A DNA stretch of 64,000 nucleotides from Phymorhynchus buccinoides. Taxonomy: Eukaryota > Mollusca > Gastropoda > Neogastropoda > Raphitomidae. The notes under the pieces are model-generated. The model was not told the origin of the DNA, made no database searches, and saw only the letters and a program-made list of their open reading frames with translations. This document shows, one piece after another, positions 24,465 to 61,200 of this stretch. The first letter of the stretch is position 1. The number at the start of each line of letters is the position of its first letter. Position numbers and translations under genes: made by a program. The stretch is from NCBI GenBank assembly GCA_017654935.2, contig CM065684.1, positions 51,513,326-51,577,325 of the forward strand, in the 5' to 3' direction.

Positions 24465-25628
24465 AAGATTGCTACACCAGGCAAGTTTCAATATATTTTA
24501 AAAGTGGGTAAACAAATTTACAAAGGGGAGAAGGAATCTAACACTCAAAACTGATTATATACATCTTCAATACCCTGAATCTTGAATGCATGCATGCGCA
24601 CAAACAGAAGTTCACAAACGCACAGAAAATACACATACCATCAGTTCCCATGAAGGTTCTCACAAGCACACAGAACCTTAATTCTTGTTCTGCTTTTGCT
24701 CAAAATGCGAGCGCACACGTATATATGCACACACACACAGAGAAAGCAAACATGCACACACACATACACACACCCTACTCACTCTTGGTCTGCTTTTGCT
24801 CAAAATGTCAGCGCATACACATATACATGCAACATACACAGAGAGAGCAAACATGTATGCAAACGCACATACACACACAGCCCTAAATTCGCTTCCTTCT
24901 TCCGCCACCAAATTAATTTACAAAAAAAGAACAGAGATTGAAAAAAGACAAACCAGTGCAAAGTCCACAGATCACCATAATCTTTACAATATGCTGCTGA
25001 TACATACAGTGGGGTACTCTGAACACAAAACTGGATAACATGAAATATTGGTTAACGCATACAAATATGTGTGAACTGACAAAACTCCTCTTTATTACAG
25101 TATTACTTCATGCTTAACACAAAATACTGGTTAAACACACACACAAAAATCTTTGTCCCATGAATTTCGTGTTAAAAGTACTCCACTGTATTATCAGGTT
25201 TATACAACCCCCCCTGCAGAAAATGAGACACAGAAGTACCTGACTATACTGCTTACATTTCCATTTGCATTTGTATTATTTTTTTTAAACACACACAACA
25301 AAAAGCCCAACAAACAACAAAAGTATTGTCCACACTTTGTGCAGATTTAAGCCTTGTGTAACCATCTCTCTTTCGGCCCGTGTTCTTGAATTAAAATGCA
25401 GGAATATACAAATACAGTCGTATGCACCTTCGATTAATATTCCAACAGCACACACATATCACAAACACTGTCATGCCTCTCCCAAGAACAGAACAAAAAC
25501 AAAAAGCCATTTCTAAATCAAATAACAAAAATAAACAAATAAAAGAGACAAACTCAAAGCTGAAAACAAAAGAAAGTACCACCTAAAGTAGCACAGGAAG
25601 TTTCATGTCTGCATGTTTAGGATTTATT
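24465..25628. other. CA-rich noncoding stretch
   Basis: Two copies of TCTTGTTCTGCTTTTGCTCAA-type sequence (24680 and 24785) each with CA-rich flanks make a loose ~105-bp duplication. No gene. Confidence 0.5.
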
Positions 25629-25821
25629 TACCATATTTGTTGGACTATAAGGCGCACCTGATTATAAGGCACCCCCCCCCCCCCCCCCCCCAAATTTTTT
25701 TTACACAAAATTCAGATTTTGTTATTATAGTTTCTTACTATATTATCAGTCACATTATAAGGCGCAGGGGTCTCAGTCTGGGGAAAACAAGTATCGCCTT
25801 ATAGTCTGAAAAAATACGATA
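25629..25821. mobile_element. TACCATATTTTTCGGACTATAAGG-family miniature element
   Basis: Inverted ends built on GGACTATAAGGCGCA, with a second internal pair TTATAAGGCGCA. A C-run of about 20 is internal. Superfamily not assigned. Confidence 0.75.
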
Positions 25822-26502
25822 AATAAGATAGCAGCAGCCGAATGAGAAAACATCATAATATATTCGTACATGAGCAACAAAGCAGTTTTATTTTAATTTT
25901 GACACACCTTTTCTCATTCTTTTTTTATATGTGAAACATATTATTCTAAAATTAATTCTCTGTTAATTTGTCCATAAATTAATTATATATATTTGTAAAT
26001 TCTTACAATTTTATGTAATGTGGGACCCATCTTTAACTTCCTCAGGATTTCCAAAATATCAGAATATTTGCACTTTTCGTGTCGTCATCATCAACATTTA
26101 GACACAAAAGATCTGTGTCAGAAACACAGCTTCAAAATTTGCCGTTTTCACATCCAGATTCCTGTTCCATTCTACGAATCACTTTGTTTTTCCTTTCTTT
26201 CTTGACACTCTCTGCTATAATAAAAAGAAACCAACAGCCAAAGAAAGACAAGCAGCAAATCAAACGGGACATCAACCTACCCAAGCAAAACCAACCACAA
26301 ACAAAAACTTTTAAATCGATAAAAACGGTACTTACAACACAAACGCAAACAAAACACACACACAAAAAAAGAACACATACTGTTACGAAATTCACTAACT
26401 CAACAAGAATAAATAACATGTCATCAATCCAGTATCGGTTTTAAAATAATCTTTCATTCATTAAACAATAATCCAAAAAATATTTATGACAGAAAAACAA
26501 CA

Positions 26503-26682
26503 ACCATATTTTTCGGACTATAAGGCGATACTTTTTTCCAAGACTCGGAGACCCCTGCGCCTTATAATGTGACTGATGAAATAGTAGGAATATTTAGTAA
26601 CAAAATCTGAAATTTGGGTAAAATTTGGGGGGTGAGCCTTATACAAAGGTGTGCCTTATAGTTATAGTCCGAAAAATACGGC
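26503..26682. mobile_element. Second copy of the GGACTATAAGGCG family
   Basis: Starts ACCATATTTTTCGGACTATA and ends TATAGTCCGAAAAATACGG; opposite orientation to the 25.6-kb copy. Confidence 0.75.
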
Positions 26683-26829
26683 ATCAAGCATAACATCACA
26701 CATTTCTTCTGAGGGGGGGGGGAGGGGGGGGGGAACCTCATTACAACCATCCCTTTGCTGCAAACGATGAGAAAACCATCAAGACAAAGACAGGAACTAA
26801 AACACAAAAAGAACCGCAGCAGGCAGTGC

Positions 26830-27095
26830 ACAGGCAAGACAGGAGAGAAAGGGGAAGCGAAAAAGGAGTGGATGGAGTGAGAAGAGGAATGGGGAAAAGC
26901 AGAGAAGGAAAGAAAAAAGGAGATGAAGAGGGAAAGGGAAAGAAATGGGAGAACAGAAGGGGGAGGGGGGGGGGGAGAGTGGAGTGAAGAGAGCAAAGTG
27001 GAAAAGGAAAAGAAAAAGTGCAGAAGGAATGAAAGTGGGAAAAGAGAAAAAAATGGAAAAAGAAAGGATGGGAGTTCAAACGGAGAGGAATGGAG
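26830..27095. repeat. Polypurine tract
   Basis: Almost only A and G on the + strand, with GGGAGGGGGG runs; merges into the minisatellite. Could form triplex-type structure. No gene seen. Confidence 0.8.
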
Positions 27096-28110
27096 AAGGG
27101 GTGTATAGAGACCAGAAGAGAGATGAACTAGAAGAAAGTTTGAACAGAGACGAATGGAGAAGGGGTGTATAGAGACCAGAAGAGAGATGAACTAGAAGAA
27201 AGTTTGAACAGAGACGAATGGAGAAGGGGTGTATAGAGACCAGAAGAGAGATGAACTAGAAGAAAGTTTGAACAGAGACGAATGGAGAAGGGGTGTATAG
27301 AGACCAGAAGAGAGATGAACTAGAAGAAAGTTTGAACAGAGAGGAATGGAGAAGGGGTGTAGAGAGACCAGAAGAGAGATAAAGAGAAGATGAACAGAGA
27401 CGAATGGAAAGTTATAGAGACCAGAAGAGAGAAGAAATGGAGGAAGGGGTGTAGAGAGACCAGAAGAGAGATAAACTAGAAGAAAGTTTGAACAGAGAGG
27501 AATGGAGAAGGGGTGTATAGAGACCAGAAGAGAGATAAACGAGAAGAAAGTTTGAACAGAGAGGAAGGGGTGTAGAGAGGCAAGAAGAGAGATAAACTAG
27601 AAGAAAGTTTGAACAGAGAGGAATGGAGAAGGGGTGTAGAGAGGCAAGAAGAGAGATAAACTAGAAGAAAGTTTGAACAGAGAGGAAGGGGTGTAGAGAG
27701 GTAAGAAGAGAGATAAACTAGAAGAAAGTTTAAACAGAACAAATTTTTTAAATTTATACAGGGTAATGAGATAAGTATACATACTTTTTTTTACACCCAT
27801 CCCTGTGGTAAATGAAAATATCGAATAAACAACAATAACAAAACATAACCAGAAGAGGAATGGAGAAGGGATGTAGAGAGGCAAGAAGAGAGATAAACTA
27901 GCAGAAAGTTTGAACAGAGACGAATGGAGAAGGGGTGCATAGAGACCAGAAGAGAGATGAACTAGAAGAAAGTTTGAACAGAGAGGAATGGAGAAGGGGT
28001 GCATAGAGACCAGAAGAGAGATGAACTAGAAGAAAGTTTGAACAGAGACGAATGGAGAAGGGGTGCATAGAGACCAGAAGAGAGATGAACTAGAAGAAAC
28101 AAGAAATGAA
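27096..28110. repeat. Purine-rich minisatellite (about 62-bp unit)
   Basis: Roughly 14 units of AGAAGAGAGATGAACTAGAA plus AAGTTTGAACAGAGACGAAT plus GGAGAAGGGGTGTATAGAGA, some shortened; an 80-bp non-repeat insertion interrupts near 27740-27850. Lies immediately 3' of the SEL1L stop codon, so it is probably transcribed as a pyrimidine-rich 3' UTR. Confidence 0.92.
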
Positions 28111-28148
28111 GGAGGCGAGTGTCGCAGAGCGGCGGGGGAGAGGGGAGG

Positions 28149-53544
<25,396 letters not shown>

Positions 53545-53763
53545 GATGCTGCTCTCTTGCTCACAGACACTGTTACGATTGTGTCAACTGTGCTGGGGAG
53601 AAAAAAGCTGATGTTGTAGAATTCACATTAATGTTCAGTGCAGGTGACAAACTCAGTGTTCCCTCATAATTAGTGTGTTTGCAAGTTTTACATACATGTT
53701 GTGAAAATATGTGTACACGTGTGACTGTGTCAATCTGTGCATGTGACTGTAACTTAAGTGTGT

Positions 53764-53844
<81 letters not shown>

Positions 53845-54309
53845 CCAAATTTGATAAATTAGTGTCTACTTTATAGAGGAAAAAATAATAGAGTAAAACA
53901 TTGAATTTGAAATTCTGTTACAAAATCAAATCAACAAACTACATCAGTACATGTATCAACAAAGCAGATCTTTGGTCAAACAAACTAGACACCAAAAAAA
54001 CTCAAAAGTTCTATCAAGAGAGGACCCAGTCCGCTACCACTCCTTTTCCCCATGAACACTCAGAGAGTGGACCATGCTCCACATGGCCCTGACAGAAACC
54101 ACCTGTCCAGAAGTGTTAAGGGCCAGCCTTGGTGGCATCAACACCACTGACCAGCCACCAGGCCTCCTTGAGTCCTTCTGCTGAGAAGTGGACAAAGCAG
54201 TGTAAATAGTTTTAACAAGATTATAGAGCAGCGGGCACTCTTTTTCTTTAACTCAAACTTTTAAATTATAAATTGAGAGCATGTGCTTTAGTTGTAGCAT
54301 GATCCTAAG

Positions 54310-54740
54310 TTGAATTTCATACGCCAGAAGGCCCTGTCCAGTATAAGGAAGAAGGTTCAACGCAGAGCGACAAGATATGTGCTAAATACTAAAATAGACA
54401 CCGGAACACATCCAGTGTCAGCACCATGCTCCATCCGCTACATTGGCCAACACTGGCTGAGTGCCACCAGCGGCCACGCATCCAGGCTCACCAAGATGTA
54501 TAAAATCATGAATGGACTGGCCTGCGTGAAGTGCAATGCCCTCAAACCTCTACCTCCAAGCAACATAAGAAAGAACGACAATATGCAGTTCCAAAGGATT
54601 CCCTCCAGAACAGGCAACAACTCCTTTTCCCCCAGAACCGTTCGCGACTGGAACTCCCTGCCACCAGAAACCGTCCAGTCCCCCACACTCAGCTACTTCA
54701 CCTCGAAGGTGATGAAGCTCCCGCTTAAAACGTCACTGCC
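54310..54740 (+). pseudogene. Reverse transcriptase C-terminal fragment
   Basis: Open on the + strand: VQRRATRYVLN, then HWLSATSGHASRLTKMYKI and SFSPRTVRDWNSLPPETVQS. These are diagnostic of the extreme C-terminus of Jockey/CR1-like ORF2 proteins (ARRAARxVxN, RLxMMYKI, SFFPRTIRDWNxLP). The 5' part is missing, which is typical of truncated target-primed insertion. It lies in the predicted 5' UTR intron of SEL1L, antisense to it. Confidence 0.75.
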
Positions 54741-55211
54741 CCTTCTTTTTTTTCATGTGGGGCCGGGTGTTCTCAGACTAGCCAGGGGTGCCCGGCCGTG
54801 CATGTCCTCTTATCTATCTAGCTCCCCCCCCCCCCCCCTTCCGCGCTGCATGTAATGATTTATTAAAGATGAACTTGTTTCTGGAACTGGTAGTGGAACT
54901 TACTTAGTTAAACAGGATTCCTCAGCTGAACAAGGTTAACTGCAACCAAAGTGATGAAACATTCATGAAAATTGTAGTCACTAGTCAGATGGGTCTAGTG
55001 TCACAATCATAAATCAGTTAATCTGACAAGTGACAATCACAAACTAAACTCAAAACTGAGAGCGTCTGCTAAAAATGACGTTTCGTATTCTGACCTATGT
55101 AAATGCAACATAAACATTGAAACAAATTTGTAATTAGTTTTCAATGCAGTTTCATAATACAACACAAAATCGTGTCAAGAAACGGATGTAGCTTTATAAA
55201 ATGCCACGTAC

Positions 55212-55265
55212 CTTTTACTACAGCATATCCTAAACTAACTACTGGATGATCTCCGCCATGATGGA
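55212..55265 (-). promoter_or_regulatory. Probable SEL1L 5' untranslated exon and start-site region
   Basis: A strong donor (AAAAG|GTACGTGG) at 55212 has no good upstream coding frame, and a matching acceptor lies just before exon 1 at 53592. Upstream on the minus strand are a YY1-like CCATCATGGCGG (about 55253-55264) and a CCAAT box (55290-55294), an arrangement common at TATA-less housekeeping start sites. No consensus ER-stress element (CCAAT-N9-CCACG) is seen: a CCACG is present, but on the wrong side of the CCAAT. The exon boundary is inferred, not proven. Confidence 0.45.
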
Positions 55266-55540
55266 TGTAAGCTGGTATGGCGTTTTCTGATTGGTGAATA
55301 GACTTTTTCGTGGGAGATAACTCTAACCTTACTGATGAAGAGCTAGCCCAGGTCTAACTGGGCTGAGTTTCTCTAGATAACGGTCGCCGCGCGAATAACG
55401 CTTACGCCACACGGGGCCTAAGAAACACTTTAGAAAACGTTTGCGGAAGAATATTACAAGCTCTTGTCTGATTGGTCAATTTTTTTAAATATTATTTTAA
55501 ACAAACTTTAATGGACCAATCAATTTTTGGCATAATTTGG

Positions 55541-55934
55541 AACAAACTCCCTCTTCCTCTCCGTTCTGCCAACTCCCAGTCTTCATTTAAGTCTTCCCTC
55601 AAAACCACTCTCTTCAAATCGTAGCCTGCTCTGTTCTTTTGGAAAGTAATTTTTGTCCCTTCTCTGCGCGTGTGTTTGTGTGCAGTGTGTGGTTTGTGCG
55701 GGCGTGTGTTGTGTTGTGTTGTGTGGTGTGGTGTGGTGTGTGTGTGTGTGTCAGTTTTGTTTGTGTGCGCGCGTGTGTGTGTGTGTATGCGAGGAAATAG
55801 ACATTCTCATATTTTCTACTGCTTTTTGTTTGTTTTGTTTTTTTGCTTGTCTTTGTTTTGTGGGGGGGTTATTCATTTATTTGTTTATTATTGTAAGCGC
55901 TTAGGGCTTGTTTAAGATTAAGCACATATAAATG

Positions 55935-55973
<39 letters not shown>

Positions 55974-55975
55974 AA
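55541..55975 (+). mobile_element. 3' end of a CR1-like retrotransposon with (ATT)n tail
   Basis: Begins with a C-terminal reverse-transcriptase tail (WNKLPLPLRSANSQSSFKSS, then LKTTLFKS and a stop at about 55623). A GT-rich 3' UTR follows, then an AAGCGCTTAGGGC hairpin motif and an (ATT)n tail ending near 55972. Because coding and tail are in one piece, this copy links the widespread AAGCGCT-(ATT)n tails in this window to a specific LINE type. Confidence 0.75.
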
Positions 55976-56679
55976 CAGTGTGTTGATTGTGGCTACGTAC
56001 TGCGAAGAAGAAGAAGAACAGCAACAACAACAAGAAACGTATTCACCCCCTACTAGTTCCGGATAGTTCGCCGCTTGCTCGATGTTTGGCAAGAACAAAA
56101 CGCCACGCGAACTATCGGCAAACGAAGGGTGTTTCTTAGACCGTTTTTGCCGATTTGCGCTCACGCTACGTAACGTTAGCCCAAGGTGCTAGATAGGCCC
56201 GATTTAAAAATTAAAAAATATTTAAGCAGAAAGCTTGCACTATATGTGATTTAACCTTCTTTAGATAGGATTAGCCTATTTTTATATTTCCCAAGTCATT
56301 CAACAAACGGTAACTGATCATTTATGTGTTTTTTGTTGTTGTTGTTGTTTTTTGTCTAGTGAACAATCCCCTGAGGAATAAATTCCATTGTAATGTACAA
56401 GAGGCTATTCATTTGATAGCCTGAACGGGTTTAAAAAAAAATTAAATCAACCTTGTAAATAAAAACCAACACCACAATGTACCGTCACCAAAGCCAATAA
56501 ACCTGTGATTGTTGATGAAGATTTTTGTTGAAAGAAACTAAAATTATTACCGTGGTGACTTTGATCTTGAAAACCGAAAGTTCTTCTTTGTTGCCAAATC
56601 TTTCACATCGTTGAATTTACGATGTTACAACTTTGTGTGTAGCTGCATTGGCTTATGGTAGGTCTGAATATTGGGTACC

Positions 56680-57090
56680 AATGAAAGCCAAAGTCAAAGT
56701 CAAGGACGTAGGCCTTGGAGGTGTCAAAGTGGTGTCTTAGTCACATTGTTCCCATTTTGGCAGTTAGGCCTACAGGCTTAACATTTGGCAAGTTGATAGA
56801 CTGAGTCAAGGCCATTGCATCAGTTTGCAACGAATGGTTTTCTTGTAACAGCCTCAAGGTCAAATGTCAAGGTCAAGGTTAAGATCGAGGCTTCATATGT
56901 CACCGACTGCATTACTTATGTCATGCTGAGTAAGAATATATAAGAGTATGTGGGTGTCCAACAAATATTGTTTGGACTATAGCCACAACTAAATGAGACT
57001 AGTTCAAAAGTCAAGGTCAAGGTCATGAATGTGAATATTACTTCGCACCACACATGACCTTGACCCAGTCTATCAACTTGCCAATTTGTA
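56680..57090 (+). repeat. AGGTCA-rich repeat, second locus
   Basis: Several AAGGTCA strings in direct repeat (about 56855-56880 and 57010-57027). Directly upstream of the reverse transcriptase relic at 57.14 kb. No gene. Confidence 0.5.
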
Positions 57091-57142
57091 AGCCTGTAAC
57101 TGCCAACATGTGAAAGATATGTGAAAGAAACTTATGACTTAT

Positions 57143-57720
57143 CAGAACCGGGGTATCTTACAGGTCCACCCAGTTGGACACTCGTGTCAATGATGTGGTG
57201 AGCAGGGCAAATAAAGCCCTTGGGTTCCTGAGAAGGGCCTTAAAGATCAACAGCAAAAGCCGGAGTCAAGGAGCAGGCCTACAAAGCAATGGTCCTCCAT
57301 CTACTGGAATATGCAAGCCTAGTCTGGTACCCTCATAGCAGAGGCAGCATCAAAGCACTCAAAAAAGTCCAAAGCCGAGCTGCAAGATGGGTGGCCCGCG
57401 ACTACCGCCAAACAACAAGGTCAAAGAACTGCTGATAACCATGAACTGGCCCCTTACTCCAAACCCGCAGAATCGAAGTCTGTCTGACAACATTTTTGAA
57501 ATTCCACTCAGATCTCCTTTCCATTGATTCTAGATATCTCCCAACAAATACTCAACCAAAGAAAAGCCTCCGACAATCACACTCTGCTGCAGACAACATC
57601 CCTAGCCATATTCTTTCATCACAGTATTCTGCAGTGGAACCCTGAAGAAGTCGCCTCCGTTCAGTCTTTGGAGGCCTTCAAGAGGGGCTTTCGAAAGCAT
57701 CTCTAGGCTAGATTAAAAAT
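57143..57720 (+). pseudogene. Reverse transcriptase C-terminal fragment (CR1/Jockey-like)
   Basis: Broken frames encode RANKALGFLRRALKI, then AYKAMVLHLLEYASLVWYPH and KKVQSRAARWV. This is the thumb/connection region that follows the palm in non-LTR reverse transcriptases (LEYASPVWxP, IxxLExVQRRAARxV). A later frame gives SLEAFKRGFRKHL and a stop, the usual C-terminus. At least one frameshift separates the pieces. It is on the opposite strand to the intact element just to its right, so it is a separate, older insertion. Confidence 0.75.
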
Positions 57721-58223
57721 AGAAGAGGTTGCTATCACAGAACGTTCAGAAGACGGAGAGGGTGAGATTATCGTCCAATTGATCGCAGATCCTTATGGAC
57801 GTTCTCCTTGAAGACTGGGCTGTCTTCTCGCAAAGGATGTCAGGGTTTTTTGCGGATTCAGTGCAGCGTACTACTACTATCGCTAGGCCCGTGAGCTAAG
57901 AGACTGTTTCGCATCTTGTGATAGATTTGGATGGCTTTCCGCTGGCTTGGCCTTTTCCTAGTCATTGCTTGATTGGCACATCTTCAAAATCCTAAGGTTT
58001 GCTTTTCGGAACCACCCCCCTGGTAATAATATGGATCCACGTGATCCAATGGGGGACCCAGTTCGGGTAGAACACCCTTGCTGGGCAATCCCCCGGCCAC
58101 CCAGGCCAGAGGACAGGTGATAAGTCTTTGGGTTCCCTTTGGCCTACGAGAGTAGCCTGGGATACCCTTAGTCTTTTTCGGCGTAGGGCTTACCCCTGAT
58201 CGATTTGTCGAAGTGGTTGGCTG

Positions 58224-61200
58224 CTAGAACCAGGCGCCAAGACCACTCGAGATTAGGCTATCGGTCAGGACTTTCATTGGCTCGATCCTCAGGGAGGGGT
58301 GAGGCGTAAGAAAGTCGTAAGCTCTGAGGCCGTGGGTGTGCCTGTACACCCAGAGTGGTGCCGTGGTGTCAGCCAGTGCTGGACACTCGGTCAGGAGGTG
58401 ATCTAGTGAGGCGTCAGCTCCGCACTCACATGTTTTGCCAAGGAGGGCACCCATATGGCAGTTGGTTCTGAGGCGCATCAGTAACCATAGGTTCTTTCGA
58501 GGAAGTTTCGGTATTCTTGGTTTGCCTATGTCTGGGCGGTGGAGGAAGCCTCGAGACTGGCAGTAATCCTTCATGTAGTCAATTCGGGATTTGTGGACAT
58601 AGGTGCGTACCTTGTTCATGACTTCGGTTTGGGAGAGTTTCAGATCGAGCGGTGCTCCGATCTTTGTGGCCGATTTTGCAGCTCTGTCTGATAAGTCGTT
58701 ACCCTTTATTCCCGAGTGGGAGGGGAGCCACATGAGGGTCAGATCTGTTCCTTTACAGATGATTTGGTGAGCCAGAAATTTGATTTCCATTTGCAGTTCC
58801 AGTCTGCGTTTTGTGCCTCCCTTTTGTAGGGCTTGGAGTGAGGATTTGGAGTCTGACAGTATGACTACTGCTCTGGGAGGCTGCGGCATATCGTTCACTG
58901 TGTTGCACGCCATGAGGATGGCTAGCAGTTCGGCAGTGAAGATGCTGACACCGTTGTTCAGGTGGAACTTCTTGGTGATTCCCAAATCTGGGATCACAAA
59001 TGCACTCCCTACCTCTCCATCTTGTAGGACTGAGCCGTCCGTGTAGATTTGGAGGTGGTGTTGATACTGTTCGTGTACCATGGCTTTGGCGGTGGCAGCC
59101 AGTCGCAGTGGGTCTGCCTTTTTGGTGGATCCTGTACCTATGGATGTGATTATCCATGGTTTCTCCAGTTCCCAGGGAGGGTATGTACAGATAGGTATTG
59201 GTACCACTGTATTTGGGTCTATTTTGCACTTTTCCCATATGTCTTCTGTATGGGATCGGAAGGGTTTCATCCGATTGTACTTTCTCGGTTTGGTCTCTTT
59301 CTTGTGTCGTAGAAAGGCAGCTTGTCTTTCTTTGTTATCCGCATTTAGGACTGCCTTGACAATATTTGGTACTGTCGAGGTGCGGACTTCAAAGTTGGCG
59401 CATCTTCGGCGACACTCCTCACGGAGTGGAAGCTTCCCTGCTTCCTGGTAGACCAGATCATTGTTCGCATGACTAGGTAGTCCCAGGGCGTGTTTGAGGG
59501 CAGCTAGTTCTAGCCTTTTCAGCTGTAACCAGTTTGAGTCTGTGGCGTTAAAGAAGGCCTCGTGTCCGTATGTGAGTTTGGAGCGGACAAGTGCAATAGT
59601 CAGCTGCACTAGGTTTGCGGGTGTGACCCAAGTTTCTTTGCTAAGAAACTTGATGTAGCCGACAGCTCTGCCGGCTTTGGCTGTTATGTTCCTGATGTGG
59701 CTTGTCCAAGTCAAGTCTTTAGTGATGGTAACACCCAGGAACTTGACTTGTTCGCTGGGTTTGATGGTGAGTCCATCCAGCGTTATTGACTCTTGGGTTC
59801 TTCGTTTTCCCATTTTGGGTTCGAAGACCATGAACACTGTCTTTTCGGCGGACAGTTGGAATCCGTTTGTTTCCATGTATGCACTGGTGGTATCGATACT
59901 TCTTTGGAGGAATTCCAATTTGTCTCTCTCAAAATAGGCCACATCAGTCCATATAGCCAAGTCATCGGCATATAGTGCGATGTTGAGTTTGTAGTCTTTT
60001 AGGTTTCCCTTTTTCGAGTAGGTAACATTTTCATCAATGTTATTTTGGATCACTTTGTCCAGATCATGTAGCATGATGCTGAATAGTAGTGGGGCGATCA
60101 CACTGCCTTGAGGTACTCCCATGTCTAGGGTATGAGTCTCTGATTTGGCTGAGCCAACTTTGACCACCATTTGTCGGTTTGTCAGGAAGGTTCTGACAAA
60201 GTGGTAGAGTCGGCCGTTGATGCCGAGCTTTTGCATCTTGTCTAGCAGTTTGGCGTGCCAGACCGAGTCAAATGCCTTTTTGATGTCAAAGAAGGCAGCG
60301 AGGGTCTTTTTGGTTTTTCTGAAACCATTTTTGATGTGTTCGACAAGGCCCACGACGTGCTCAATGCAGTTTCTGCCTTTGCGGAAGCCAGCTTGACATA
60401 TTGGGAGTATGTCATTTTTGTCCAGATAGTACTCGAGTCTGAGTTTGACTACTTTCTCGTACACCTTGCCAAGGTGGGGAGTCAGAGCAATGGGTCTATA
60501 GCTGGTTGGGAGCTTGGGTGATTTGCCTTCTTTTGGGAGGGCACACACTTGAGCTTCTTTCCAGGCTGCAGGGATCGTACTTGTCAACCAGCATTTCTGA
60601 TAGAATGCGTGAAGCACTTTTCGCATCGGTCTTGTGAATCGGCGGATCATGTGATAGGAAATCGGGTCTGCGCCTGCGGCTTTGCTGCCCGTTCCTATCC
60701 CATCTATTGCCGATATCACTTCTTCGATCGTGAGGTCATTGTTGAAGGGGGCAGTGTTGTCGCTTAACACTGGTTCTTCAAAGTTTGCTTCCTCTTCTAG
60801 TCTCTTTTGGATCATCGCTTCAGAGAGGTGCTCTGTTTGACTTGCTCGGGCGAAGACATTTGCTAATGCATCTGCCTTTTCTTGTGTGTTACGAGTGAGT
60901 TTGCCATCTATAAAGAGTGGCCTCTCAGCTGGGCGCGCACGCCGCTTGAGTATTCTGATCTTCCTCCACATTTTGGTGGCGTCACGTGGGTCTCGGACTT
61001 CTTCTTGACAGAAGTTTTCCCAGTGTTTTTGTCGTACATTGTCCACAGTATTTTGGCATGCTGCTGTGGCCTCTGCGAGCGCATCTTCGTTTGGTTTTGA
61101 TACATCTAGTTGGAATCTTCTTAGAGCGTATCTTTTGTCAGATGTGGCTTTGTCGCACTCTTCATTCCACCATTCCGAGGTGAACTGATGTCTCCCGTTG

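Noticed and set aside
55240..55320. ER-stress element at the SEL1L promoter
   Set aside because: CCAAT and CCACG are both present but in the wrong order and spacing.
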